This document shows, in pieces, positions 45,480 to 54,184 of a DNA stretch of 64,000 bases (positions are counted from its first letter, which is position 1; each line of letters begins with the position of its first letter). Both the position numbers and the translations under genes were made by a program. The stretch comes from Bacteroidota bacterium (lineage in GTDB: Bacteria > Bacteroidota > Bacteroidia > Bacteroidales > VadinHA17). The stretch lies in NCBI GenBank assembly GCA_016718875.1, contig JADKBL010000018.1:1-64000 (forward strand), in the 5' to 3' direction. The notes below the pieces were generated by a model. It was not told where the DNA came from, made no database searches, and worked only from the letters and a program-made list of their open reading frames with translations.

Positions 45480-46928
45480 ATGGTAAATTTCAGGATAATT
45501 GCCAGGATCCTTAGTCTGGTACTCATCATTGAAGGAATAATGATGCTTTTATCATCAGGCATATCTGTAATCCTGAAAGATGGTCTTGCATCCGCGTTTC
45601 TATATTCTGCTATTATTACAGTTGTCACCGGTATTATTGCATTTACGCCCCTGAGGGCTGATGAAAAAATTTATGGTAACCGTGAAGGATATCTTATTGT
45701 TACTGCAACATGGCTAATATTCAGCCTGTTCGGAACATTACCTTTTCTCTTCAGCGGATCAACCGACAATTTTGCAGATGCACTCTTTGAATCAATGTCA
45801 GGATTTACAACAACTGGCGCAACTATTCTGACTGATATTGAATCTCTTCCACGCGGTATACTCCTCTGGCGAAGTCTTACACAATGGATCGGTGGGATAG
45901 GGATAATATTCATATCCCTGACGGTTTTTCCAATAATTAAATCGGTGAATATTCAGCTTTCAGCATCAGAATTCTCAGGGCAGCTTGCTGACAAAATTCA
46001 GCCACGGTTTATAGAATCGGCAAAACGACTCGTTACTATATACATTCTGCTCACAGGCTTACAGGCTGGATTGTTGACGCTGGCAGGAATGCCATTTTTT
46101 GACTCAGTATGCCATTCATTATCAACACTTTCAACAGGAGGATTTTCAACCAGTAATTCCGGGATTGCAGCATTTGCAACACCAGGAATTAAAATAATAA
46201 TTACCATCTTCATGTTCATTGCAGGTATCAACCTGCCTTTAATCTATTTCGCGCTTAAAGGAAATTTCAGGAAGATCGTTTTTAATAATGAATTTGGATT
46301 CTATATACTTCTTACAATAGCATTTATAATAATTGGCTCTGTTGTCCTCTTTCTGCAGAATGGGGCTATGCCAGGAAAAGCAATTTCGGACAGTGCATTT
46401 CATATTGTTTCCATAATATCAACAACAGGTTATTACACTACTGACTTCAATCAGTGGAGTAACCTTATGATCATGATAATGTTTATTTTGATGTTTACCG
46501 GTGGAACGGCAGGATCAACAAGCGGTGGAATTAAGATAATCAGGCTTTTACTGGTTACGAAAAATTACAGGAAGGAGCTTCACCGCGTTATACATCCAAA
46601 TGCACTTATCCCTGTTCGTCTTGATGAGCATAATGTCAGTCAGAACAATATCTATTATCTGCTCATATTCATCACATTATATTTTATTGTGATCTGTGCC
46701 AGTGCTTTTATAATCTCCTTTATGGGTTATGATATTGTCACTTCGTTCAGTACAGCAGCTTCCATGCTGGCGAATATCGGCCCGTCTTTCGGTGAGTTTG
46801 GTCCATTCTCGAACTATTCAGAAGTCCCGGTTGCAGGTAAATACTTTTTATCAGGACTCATGCTCATAGGAAGGCTTGAATTACTGACATTCCTAATCCT
46901 GTTTAGTAAAAGCTTTTACCGACACTGA
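45480..46928 (+). CDS. trkH: Trk potassium uptake channel subunit TrkH
   Basis: 482 residues with about ten membrane segments. The first selectivity-filter-like repeat 'MSGFTTTGATI', then 'LSTLSTGGFSTSN', 'IISTTGYYTTDF' and 'AASMLANIGPSFG' give the four pore-loop pattern. It imports K+ and is controlled by TrkA encoded just upstream. Convergent with the tsaC-like gene. Confidence 0.95.
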   Translation: MVNFRIIARILSLVLIIEGIMMLLSSGISVILKDGLASAFLYSAIITVVTGIIAFTPLRADEKIYGNREGYLIVTATWLIFSLFGTLPFLFSGSTDNFADALFESMSGFTTTGATILTDIESLPRGILLWRSLTQWIGGIGIIFISLTVFPIIKSVNIQLSASEFSGQLADKIQPRFIESAKRLVTIYILLTGLQAGLLTLAGMPFFDSVCHSLSTLSTGGFSTSNSGIAAFATPGIKIIITIFMFIAGINLPLIYFALKGNFRKIVFNNEFGFYILLTIAFIIIGSVVLFLQNGAMPGKAISDSAFHIVSIISTTGYYTTDFNQWSNLMIMIMFILMFTGGTAGSTSGGIKIIRLLLVTKNYRKELHRVIHPNALIPVRLDEHNVSQNNIYYLLIFITLYFIVICASAFIISFMGYDIVTSFSTAASMLANIGPSFGEFGPFSNYSEVPVAGKYFLSGLMLIGRLELLTFLILFSKSFYRH

Positions 46929-46937
46929 TCTGTTTTT

Positions 46938-47552
46938 TTACAACTCCAGAATACCTAATCCCTGGCGGACAATTTCGATTTCATCACCAGTGCAGTCAAC
47001 AATTGTTGATGGTTCGTTGTGACCATATCCTCCGTCAATAACAGCATCAGCGAAATCACTGTACTTCTCATATATGAGCTCCGGATCGGTTGTATATTCA
47101 ATCAACTCATCAGGATCATGTATAGAAGTAGTAATTATCGGACGTCCAAGCTCCCTTACAATTTCCAGTACAATATTGTTATCCGGAATTCTGATCCCCA
47201 CTGTTTTCTTTTTGTTCTTGAACATCCTTGGTATCTGACTATTTGCAGGAACTATGAAGGTGAAAGGGCCAGGAAGATTTCGTTTCAGAAGCTTGAAGAT
47301 GTTGTTGTCCCTGATTATTGTGTATTCCGAAAGCTGGCTCATATCATGAAAGATAAGAGACAGTTCCGGGTTTTTGGGATTTAATCCTTTGAAGGCTGCA
47401 ATCCGGTCGATTGTTTTAGTTGCTTTAATATCGCAACCCATAGCGTAAACTGTATCTGTAGGATATATAATAATATCTCCCTGTTCAAGCAGGTCAACAA
47501 CTCTCCTGATCTGTTTCTGATTGGGATTTTCGTTATATATTTTTATGAGCAT
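46938..47552 (-). CDS. tsaC: L-threonylcarbamoyladenylate synthase (Sua5/YrdC family)
   Basis: About 204 residues from 'MLIKIYNENPNQKQ' (ATG at 47552; a TTG three codons earlier is less likely). 'IIYPTDTVYAMGCDIKATKTIDRIAAFKG', 'SLIFHDMSQLSEYT', 'PGPFTFIVPA' and 'GIRIPDN' are the YrdC core. It makes the activated precursor for the t6A37 modification of ANN-decoding tRNAs. It lies immediately downstream of the SRP RNA gene on the same strand. Confidence 0.93.
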   Translation of the reverse strand: MLIKIYNENPNQKQIRRVVDLLEQGDIIIYPTDTVYAMGCDIKATKTIDRIAAFKGLNPKNPELSLIFHDMSQLSEYTIIRDNNIFKLLKRNLPGPFTFIVPANSQIPRMFKNKKKTVGIRIPDNNIVLEIVRELGRPIITTSIHDPDELIEYTTDPELIYEKYSDFADAVIDGGYGHNEPSTIVDCTGDEIEIVRQGLGILEL

Positions 47553-47568
47553 ATATATCAAGAAAAAA

Positions 47569-47665
47569 GGGTAAGCTCCTTATATCGCACCGCTACAACT
47601 GCCTACCCTTGCTACCTTCCGATCCTGGGGGAGTTCAGCAGGAGCTGGTCGTATAAGACTTACCC
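47569..47665 (-). ncRNA. ffs: bacterial small signal recognition particle RNA (4.5S type)
   Basis: Read on the minus strand, the 97-base transcript begins GGGTAAG and ends CTTACCC, pairing the ends. It carries the conserved apical loop CCCCCAGGATCGGAAGGTAG followed by CAAGGG, the SRP54/Ffh-binding tetraloop region. A T-run follows the 3' end. It binds Ffh and targets membrane proteins co-translationally. A matching promoter is at 47670-47699. Confidence 0.9.
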
Positions 47666-47669
47666 TCAG

Positions 47670-47699
47670 CAAAAGTACTACAAATAAAGCATCCGGCAA
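47670..47699 (-). promoter_or_regulatory. promoter of the SRP RNA
   Basis: On the minus strand TTG (47699-47697), a 19-base spacer, then TACTTTTG (47677-47670) lie directly upstream of the RNA 5' end, fitting the Bacteroidota consensus. Confidence 0.6.
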
Positions 47700-47748
47700 A
47701 ATTATTGCCCCATTTTAATACTGCATCTCTTATTTCTGTTTTTTCCAC

Positions 47749-47756
47749 TATATTTG
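47749..47756 (+). promoter_or_regulatory. -7 element upstream of DUF4199 gene
   Basis: TATATTTG matches TAnnTTTG exactly, 42 bases before the ATG. No TTG is found at the expected -33 distance, so support is partial. Confidence 0.4.
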
Positions 47757-47797
47757 TTTAACCAATAACATATCAGAATATTTAAATCACTAAAATC

Positions 47798-48337
47798 ATG
47801 GAAGAAAAAGTCAGTGTTTGGAAAGCAAATTTAACCAATGGTCTTATTCTGGGTCTTGTAGGAGTTGTTTACGCTCTTTTAATGTGGATCCTCGACCTCA
47901 CGTTTAATCAGATACAGCAATATGCATATATGGTTATTCAGATAGCCTTGCTCTATTTCCTTTTAAAATCCTATCGTGACAATTCCATGCACGGTCAGAT
48001 CACTTATGGTCAGTCGGTTGGTGCCGGTGTAGTTATGAGCTTATACAGTGCAATAATCGGAGCTGTTTTCATTTACATTCTTTATACAGTAATTGATTCC
48101 GGATTAACAGAAAAACAGCTTGCATTTGTCGAAGAGAAGATGCTTGAGAAAGGTGCACCACAGGAGGCTATAGATGCAGCAATGGGAATCCAGAGAAAGA
48201 TTATGAAACCTGAAATAATGGCTCCTTTCAGCATCCTTGGCGGCATGTTCTGGGGTACAATATTATCTCTTATAACCAGCATATTCATCAAGAGGGAAGG
48301 TAATCCTCTGATTGACACTCCTGCAAATCAGCAATAA
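47798..48337 (+). CDS. DUF4199 family membrane protein
   Basis: 179 residues with four membrane segments (about residues 14-35, 42-58, 75-98 and 140-162) and a cytosolic or periplasmic helical loop between the third and fourth ('EKQLAFVEEKMLEKGAPQEAIDAAM'). This is the Bacteroidota DUF4199 layout. It usually precedes a DPM1-like GT2 gene, as here after eight bases, suggesting a joint role in envelope glycan assembly. Biochemical function unknown. Confidence 0.82.
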   Translation: MEEKVSVWKANLTNGLILGLVGVVYALLMWILDLTFNQIQQYAYMVIQIALLYFLLKSYRDNSMHGQITYGQSVGAGVVMSLYSAIIGAVFIYILYTVIDSGLTEKQLAFVEEKMLEKGAPQEAIDAAMGIQRKIMKPEIMAPFSILGGMFWGTILSLITSIFIKREGNPLIDTPANQQ

Positions 48338-48345
48338 TCCTATCC

Positions 48346-49299
48346 ATGGATCTGTCTGTTGTCATACCTGCATATAATGAGGAAGAATCTGTTCAGGAAC
48401 TTGCTGAATGGATACACCGGGTATGCTCTTCAAATAATATCAGTTATGAGATAATTTTTATCGATGACGGCAGTTCCGATTCAACATGGCAAAAGATAGC
48501 TGGCCTGTCAGCTGAAAACAACTCTGTAAAAGGATTCAGGTTCAGAAGGAACTATGGCAAAGCAGCAGCACTCCATACAGGGTTCAGCAATGCATCAGGA
48601 GATGTTGTGATTACAATGGACTCAGACCTTCAGGACAGCCCTGATGAGATCCCCGGACTAGTTGCCATGATCAGGGACGAAGGTTTTGATATTGTATCCG
48701 GCTGGAAAAAAAAGAGATATGATCCATTTATAAAAAGAACAACCAGCAGGTTTTATAACCGCACGGCAAGGTGGGCATCCGGTATCAAACTGCATGACTT
48801 TAACTGCGGACTTAAAGCCTACAGGAATGAAGTTGTAAAGAGCATAGAAGTATTCGGTGAAATGCACAGGTATATTCCTATGCTTGCAAAAGAGGCCGGT
48901 TTCAAAAAAATAGGAGAAAAAGTAGTTCAGCATCAGGCCAGAAAATATGGTGTAACCAAATATGGCCTCGACAGATTTGTAAAAGGTTATCTCGACCTTC
49001 TTACAATTGGCTTCATTACACGTTTTGGCAAAAACCCGATGCACCTGTTTGGCTTCCTTGGGACCATGATGTTTTTCATCGGGTTTGTGATGGCTGGCTA
49101 TCTTGGCATCAGAAAACTTATTTTTATAAACCATGGACTGCGGGCACCGCTGGTAACCGACAGTCCCTGGTTTTTTATTGCCCTTACAGTAATGATTATA
49201 GGCTCAATACTGTTCCTTACCGGTTTCCTCGGTGAGCTGATCAACAGAAATTCTTCGGAAAGGAATAATTATCTTATCCGTGATAAGGCCAATTTCTGA
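48346..49299 (+). CDS. GT2 glycosyltransferase (DPM1/ArnC-like)
   Basis: 317 residues. 'MDLSVVIPAYNEEESVQELAEWI', 'IIFIDDGSSDSTW', 'ITMDSDLQDSPDEIPGL' (GT-A acidic motif) and 'NCGLKAYRNEVV' are followed by two C-terminal membrane helices (about 232-252 and 275-300) and 'GELINRNS'. It transfers a sugar from a nucleotide donor to polyprenyl phosphate. Translationally close to the DUF4199 gene; convergent with the heptose cluster. Confidence 0.9.
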   Translation: MDLSVVIPAYNEEESVQELAEWIHRVCSSNNISYEIIFIDDGSSDSTWQKIAGLSAENNSVKGFRFRRNYGKAAALHTGFSNASGDVVITMDSDLQDSPDEIPGLVAMIRDEGFDIVSGWKKKRYDPFIKRTTSRFYNRTARWASGIKLHDFNCGLKAYRNEVVKSIEVFGEMHRYIPMLAKEAGFKKIGEKVVQHQARKYGVTKYGLDRFVKGYLDLLTIGFITRFGKNPMHLFGFLGTMMFFIGFVMAGYLGIRKLIFINHGLRAPLVTDSPWFFIALTVMIIGSILFLTGFLGELINRNSSERNNYLIRDKANF

Positions 49300-49301
49300 T
49301 T

Positions 49302-49796
49302 CTAGAATCTTCCGGGAAGTATATCCAAATTGTCTTTTGGCGTTCCATCAATAAGCAGCATGTTGCTGTCCGGAATACCTGCACGTCTCCCTGCTTCAAG
49401 GTCACTCTCCTTATCGCCGATCAGAACACATTCCGCTATCTGCAGATCCAGCTCTCTGATCGCACTGAGTATCATTCCCGGCTCAGGCTTGCGGCAGCTG
49501 CATGGACCGGTAAATTCAGGATGATGTGGACAATGATATACCTTTTCAATTCTGATTCCCTGTTCTTCAAATTGTTTTACCACCCACGACATCAGGATCT
49601 GAAAATCATTCAATGTATATAAGCCTTTTGCAATTCCAGCCTGGTTGGTAATAATAGCTATCAGATAGCCCGATTCAGAATATTTTCTGCAAAGGTCGAA
49701 AATACCATCAGTAAACTCAAACTGGTCAATCCTGCAAACATGTACTTTATCTACATTGATTACTCCATCCCGGTCTATGAAAAGGGCTTTATTCAT
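49302..49796 (-). CDS. gmhB: D-glycero-D-manno-heptose-1,7-bisphosphate 7-phosphatase-like HAD-IIIA protein
   Basis: 164 residues. HAD motif I 'LFIDRDGVIN' with both aspartates, motif II 'IITNQAGIAKG', the zinc loop 'CPHHPEFTGPCSCRKPEPGM' and motif IV 'LIGDKESDLEAG' are intact. It removes the 7-phosphate in heptose activation. Last gene of a minus-strand set with hddC, hddA and a GT4; nine bases after hddC. Stop overlaps nothing; convergent with GT2. Confidence 0.9.
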   Translation of the reverse strand: MNKALFIDRDGVINVDKVHVCRIDQFEFTDGIFDLCRKYSESGYLIAIITNQAGIAKGLYTLNDFQILMSWVVKQFEEQGIRIEKVYHCPHHPEFTGPCSCRKPEPGMILSAIRELDLQIAECVLIGDKESDLEAGRRAGIPDSNMLLIDGTPKDNLDILPGRF

Positions 49797-49805
49797 ACAA
49801 TATGA

Positions 49806-50498
49806 TTAATGGATCTCCTTCAGAAAATCCCCTGCCCTTTTATAATCTTCCGGAATACCAATATCAATAAAAGGCTTATCGGATACCATACATCTAAGAA
49901 TTCCTGAACCTGTATTTTTCTCCAGCACATCTTTTTCAACAGAAAATACCTCAGGCAAATCAATTGATTCAAAAAATTTCCGGTTAATTATATATATACC
50001 TCCGTTTATGAGTCCTTCGGAACAGAATTTCTTCTCATTGAATCTTATAATGACATCACCCTTACACTCCACACTTCCATAGCGCGAAAAATCTTTCATT
50101 GGCTTAAGTGCAAGCGAGAACTTGCATTTCCTGTCGTCATGAAAACTTAAAAATCTGTCAAGTTCAATGGGAAAAAAGGTATCGCCATTTAGCACAAGGA
50201 TATTCTCTCCGGCACATTTTTGCATCGCAAACCTGATAGCTCCCCCGGTTCCAAGAGGAGCCTCCTCGACAGTATACTCAACATTGATTCCGCAAAATGA
50301 ACTGCCAAAGAATTCCACAATTGATTCTGACTTATAACCGGTTGACAATATTATCCGTTCAACAGGAAAATCTTTCAGCCAGTTAAGTACATGAAAGAGG
50401 AAAGGCTTGCCGTTAACAGGAGCCATTGGCTTGGGCAGGTCAGCTACTGCATAACGCAGCCTTGTGCCCATTCCTCCTGCTAGTACAATTGCTTCCAT
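49806..50498 (-). CDS. hddC: heptose-1-phosphate guanylyltransferase-like nucleotidyltransferase
   Basis: 230 residues. 'MEAIVLAGGMGTRLRYAVADLPKPMAPVNGKPFL' (nucleotide-binding G-G-x-G-T-R-L and K-P-M motifs) and 'ILVLNGDTFFP' (metal-binding Asp) are present. With neighbouring hddA and gmhB it should make GDP-D-glycero-alpha-D-manno-heptose. Specificity for the heptose is taken from the cluster, since the sequence alone would also fit a mannose-1-phosphate enzyme. Confidence 0.85.
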   Translation of the reverse strand: MEAIVLAGGMGTRLRYAVADLPKPMAPVNGKPFLFHVLNWLKDFPVERIILSTGYKSESIVEFFGSSFCGINVEYTVEEAPLGTGGAIRFAMQKCAGENILVLNGDTFFPIELDRFLSFHDDRKCKFSLALKPMKDFSRYGSVECKGDVIIRFNEKKFCSEGLINGGIYIINRKFFESIDLPEVFSVEKDVLEKNTGSGILRCMVSDKPFIDIGIPEDYKRAGDFLKEIH

Positions 50499-50528
50499 CT
50501 CTAAATACCAGATTTTAATACCATTGAC

Positions 50529-51566
50529 TTAATCATTATTATTAATCTTCCAGCTCTGGCAGCCATTATCGCTGAAATGAAAATTCAGGACTCTTCCGCT
50601 GAACTGGTTCAAAGCATTAATCAGGTTAAGTTTCTTAACCGGATCAACTGTAAATATCATAAATCCACCGCCGCCTGCTCCGGAGACTTTACCACCGTAA
50701 GCTCCTGCTTTAATCGCAGCATCATAAATCTTATCGATATTTTTTGTCGTAATTGAGGAAGCCATATTTTTCTTGTTCTCCCAGTCTTTGCCAAGAGCTT
50801 TGCAGAATTGCAGAATATCTCCTTTAAGTAAAAGCTCTTTCATAACATAGGAGTTCTTTTTTATGTTATGTGTGGCTTCGACATGTACCTTTTTTCCTTC
50901 TGAAGTATTCTTCTGCTGTTCCCTTATGATCTTATCGGATGATCGTGAGTCTCCGGTATAGAATAGAACCATTGAAACCTCCAGCTCGTCTATTATCCAT
51001 CGTTTTATCCTGAGTGGATTTACAATAACCCTGTCATTATCATGGAATTCTATAAAATTGAATCCGCCGAAAGTTGCTGCATACTGATCCTGCTTCCCTC
51101 CGCTTAGTCCAAGGTCTATTCTTTCAATTTCATATGCAAGACGTGCCATATCATAATCACCAAGAGGAAGATTCAGCCATTCGGTAAAAGCTTTAAGGAT
51201 AGCCACAACCATTGTTGAAGATGTTCCCAGACCGCTCCCTGGAGGAACATCGCATGAAGTAAAAAGGTTGAATGACAATGGCCTTTTAATCCTGAACTGT
51301 TTCACTATCCTGTTGTATACACCCTTATGAAGATCGAGATGGCCGTCAACAGGCAGATTAGGCATGGCTTTATATTTTACCTTCTGATCAAGGTCATTCG
51401 CCTGGAACACAATCGATCCATTGTCTGTTTCCTCAATTGTGCAATAAGCATACTGATCGATTGTTGCATTCAGGACCGCCCCCCCGAAAAGTTCAGAATA
51501 CGGTGAAACATCCGTTCCGCCGCCTGCAAGGCCAAGACGCAGCGGGGCTTTACTTCTTATTATCAT
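50529..51566 (-). CDS. hddA: D-glycero-alpha-D-manno-heptose-7-phosphate kinase (GHMP kinase)
   Basis: 345 residues. 'RSKAPLRLGLAGGGTDVSPYSELFGGAVLNATI', the GHMP ATP loop 'DVPPGSGLGTSSTM', and C-terminal 'GAYGGKVSGAGGGGFMIF' are characteristic. It phosphorylates C1 of the heptose 7-phosphate. It overlaps the upstream GT4 gene by 17 bases, so they are co-transcribed. The isomerase gmhA is not in this window. Confidence 0.9.
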   Translation of the reverse strand: MIIRSKAPLRLGLAGGGTDVSPYSELFGGAVLNATIDQYAYCTIEETDNGSIVFQANDLDQKVKYKAMPNLPVDGHLDLHKGVYNRIVKQFRIKRPLSFNLFTSCDVPPGSGLGTSSTMVVAILKAFTEWLNLPLGDYDMARLAYEIERIDLGLSGGKQDQYAATFGGFNFIEFHDNDRVIVNPLRIKRWIIDELEVSMVLFYTGDSRSSDKIIREQQKNTSEGKKVHVEATHNIKKNSYVMKELLLKGDILQFCKALGKDWENKKNMASSITTKNIDKIYDAAIKAGAYGGKVSGAGGGGFMIFTVDPVKKLNLINALNQFSGRVLNFHFSDNGCQSWKINNND

Positions 51567-52701
51567 AGTTTATGCATTTTTCGTACACTTCATTTACTGA
51601 AGCAGTCATCTTTGACCAGGAGAATTTTTCACGTTCGGACAAAACATTCCTGGTATACTCCTCTTTCCTGTTATTGACATAGAAGTCTGAAACAGCTTCA
51701 AAAATCGATACCGGATCAGGATTTACAACATAGCCGCATTTGCGGTCAGGCACTATCTCCCTCAGACCTCCAACATCTGTCACCAGCATTGGTTTGCCGA
51801 AGTGATAGGCAATTTGTGTAACTCCGCTCTGAGTTGCACTACGATAGGGCTGAACAATAAGATCGGCACAGCTGAAAAAGGCTGCAACCTCATCATCATT
51901 TATAAATCTGTCAAAAAATATTACTTCATTTTCAAGATTATACTCCTTCACAAGATCATGGTAAGGTGAATCATCTTCGTAGAACTCCCCTGCAATTATC
52001 AGCTTAATTTTCCTTGCACGAAGCTCTTTCCTTGCAAATGCATCCAGTAAAAGGTCAAGTCCCTTATATTTTCTTATGAAACCAAAAAATAGAAGGTAGG
52101 AATAAGATGGATCCAAGCCTAAGTGCCCTAATGCTTTATCCCTGTCAATCAGCGGGCCGAAATTATCGAATAAGGGATGCGGATTCAGCTTTACAGGAAT
52201 ATCATTTCTGAAATCTTCAAGGTCAGTGAGAACTGATGCCGACATGGCTATTGCACCATCAATTGAGGAAGTGTAGTATTTTGTCAGCAGCCTGTCACCT
52301 GGTCTTTTCTCATGCGGGATAACATTATCAAAGATTGTAATAACCTTAGTATGACCGTTCCCTTTTACCACCCTTGCTATTGTCCCAAAGCATGGTGCCA
52401 TAAAGGGAAGCCAGTATTTAAAAATCAGAATGTCAGGTCTTTGTTTCCTAATCTGCAAACCTGTTCTGATCCAGTTGAAGGGATTAATGGAGTTAACCTT
52501 TCTGCTGATTTTCAAACCTTCCGGAGATGGTCCGTCAATATATTGTGATTTCCCGGGAAAAAGAAATGAAGGGTACTGAAGAGAAAATGTAACAATTGTT
52601 ACATTTTTACCTTCTGCGATAAACTCCTTCGCCAGTCTCTCGTTATATGCAGCAAGTCCTCCCCTGTAGGGATAGGCTGTACCGATAATGGTTATATTCA
52701 T
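51550..52701 (-). CDS. GT4-family glycosyltransferase
   Basis: 383 residues. 'MNITIIGTAYPYRGGLAAYNERLAKEFIAEGKNVTIVTF' (acceptor-side Rossmann with Gly-rich loop) and 'FSCADLIVQPYRSATQSGVTQIAYHFGKPMLVTDVGGLREIV' (GT4 donor-site E/Q-x7-E-like region with Gln in place of the first Glu) show a GT-B fold. Being first in the heptose cluster, it may use GDP-heptose to build a surface glycan. Cytosolic or membrane-associated. Confidence 0.87.
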   Translation of the reverse strand: MNITIIGTAYPYRGGLAAYNERLAKEFIAEGKNVTIVTFSLQYPSFLFPGKSQYIDGPSPEGLKISRKVNSINPFNWIRTGLQIRKQRPDILIFKYWLPFMAPCFGTIARVVKGNGHTKVITIFDNVIPHEKRPGDRLLTKYYTSSIDGAIAMSASVLTDLEDFRNDIPVKLNPHPLFDNFGPLIDRDKALGHLGLDPSYSYLLFFGFIRKYKGLDLLLDAFARKELRARKIKLIIAGEFYEDDSPYHDLVKEYNLENEVIFFDRFINDDEVAAFFSCADLIVQPYRSATQSGVTQIAYHFGKPMLVTDVGGLREIVPDRKCGYVVNPDPVSIFEAVSDFYVNNRKEEYTRNVLSEREKFSWSKMTASVNEVYEKCINYDNKK

Positions 52702-52741
52702 TTAATCCCTCAATAATAAAGCAAAAATAAGAAATAATGGA

Positions 52742-54046
52742 TTATATATTTTCTGCCCACTGTCTAAGCATAACTACTGCTTTGGCAAGAACCCCTGCTT
52801 CACCCCTGAAATCGCCTGATCCGTTTGGCTTGCCATCGATGCCATACCATTCATGGAATTTGCCATTGGCAATTACCCTGTCAAGCATCGGCCTTATTGC
52901 TTCGTAAGCCTCTTTCTCATAACCATTTGCCACAAGCTGCTGCACCATACGGCCTCCAAACCAGGTCCAGTCACCACCGTTCTGATAAATATATGGTTTA
53001 CATGTACCTGACCCTTCAATAAGTCCGTCGGGATATGGAGGATATAAAGTAAGTCCTATTGTTGGAGCACCTGAAAGCCTTACATTCTCAAGCATCTGCA
53101 TGTAAACAGTAAGTATTTCTTCCTTTGAAAGAATACCTGCCTCAATGGCTATTGCAGTTCCTCCGTGGAAATGGATTGCATTTTCGTTAAAATTTTCAGG
53201 GAAAGGTGAACCATTCAGGTAGATATGAGGAATAAATTTGCTTTTGCTTTCATCCCAGAGGTATTCCCTTATGTTTTTTCTTACGGACTCCCTCCTCTCT
53301 TCCCATTTTTTCTTTTCTGAAGGATCATCTTCAAAATCAATCATATATCCAAGGGAGATAACAAACATGGCATTGTCATAAATATCAACTGACCAGTGAG
53401 ATTTCTCATCGATATCGACAACTGTTCCGCCTTCAACCTGGCAGTCTCCCCAGTCCTGGGTTGTGCCTCCGGTCAGCAAACCATATTTTTCCGAATACCG
53501 CTGTTTCATCAGAAAACCTATCGCCATCGACAATCTTTCCATGACCGTATAGCCGGCTATCTTCTCATCTAGGATTGACCTGTCTCCGGTTTTTATAATG
53601 TATTTCCCGATTGCCTGAATAAGGGATGTTTCCTGATCGGTTTCAACAGTATTCTTAAATCCGACGTGAATAGTGTCATTTACAGAGGTATAAATATTCG
53701 GATCATACCAGCTCACATGGCCTTTCAGAACATAACCGTCAACTATCTGGCTGTCGGGCTGCTGCATTGTAAAGAAAACAAGAAGCTTTTCCCTTATTAC
53801 CGAAGGATCATATACATCACATGCTGTCTCAATAAAGGTATTCAGATCGCGGATCCAGACCTGGGGATAACCATCACCAGCTGTAAATCCCTTTTTCAAT
53901 AGTCCGGCAGCCCTTACATAAACAGTATCAAGAGTTTTGTCAGACATTATCCTGGCTGCAAGTTCCCTGTCTTCTTTCCGCTCTGCCGAACATGAGAAAA
54001 CAACCATCAAAAAAACAGGAATAATACAATTCCTTATCAGACTCAT
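52742..54046 (-). CDS. lipoprotein six-hairpin glycosidase-like protein
   Basis: About 434 residues from 'MSLIRNCIIPVFLMVVFSCSAERK' (lipobox FSC); further ATGs lie two and ten codons upstream. The mature part has an alpha/alpha-barrel look: 'YPQVWIRDLNTFIETACDVYDP', 'NTVETDQETSLIQAIGKYI', 'GLLTGGTTQDWGDCQVEGG', 'HWSVDIYDNAMFVISLGYM', 'NGGDWTWFGGRMVQQLVANG'. These resemble amylo-alpha-1,6-glucosidase/GH63-like enzymes. I cannot name the family or linkage with certainty. It lies next to a GH95 fucosidase gene, separated by a repeat. Confidence 0.72.
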   Translation of the reverse strand: MSLIRNCIIPVFLMVVFSCSAERKEDRELAARIMSDKTLDTVYVRAAGLLKKGFTAGDGYPQVWIRDLNTFIETACDVYDPSVIREKLLVFFTMQQPDSQIVDGYVLKGHVSWYDPNIYTSVNDTIHVGFKNTVETDQETSLIQAIGKYIIKTGDRSILDEKIAGYTVMERLSMAIGFLMKQRYSEKYGLLTGGTTQDWGDCQVEGGTVVDIDEKSHWSVDIYDNAMFVISLGYMIDFEDDPSEKKKWEERRESVRKNIREYLWDESKSKFIPHIYLNGSPFPENFNENAIHFHGGTAIAIEAGILSKEEILTVYMQMLENVRLSGAPTIGLTLYPPYPDGLIEGSGTCKPYIYQNGGDWTWFGGRMVQQLVANGYEKEAYEAIRPMLDRVIANGKFHEWYGIDGKPNGSGDFRGEAGVLAKAVVMLRQWAENI

Positions 54047-54078
54047 ATACATTGGTTTATTAAATATTAAATCCATTA

Positions 54079-54180
54079 ACCACAGAGTTCACGGAGGATT
54101 CACGAAGGACACAGAGTTAAATAACATTTAATATTTCTCTGTGTCCTTTGTGCAATTTCTTAGTGTCCTCTGTGGTTAAA
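54079..54180. repeat. AACCACAGAG...CTCTGTGGTT inverted repeat
   Basis: About 102 bases with ends AACCACAGAG and CTCTGTGGTT and inner arms AAGGACACAGAG and CTCTGTGTCCTT, giving two nested inverted repeats. It belongs to the same family as 9373-9419 and 17276-17384. Confidence 0.75.
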
Positions 54181-54184
54181 TAAT

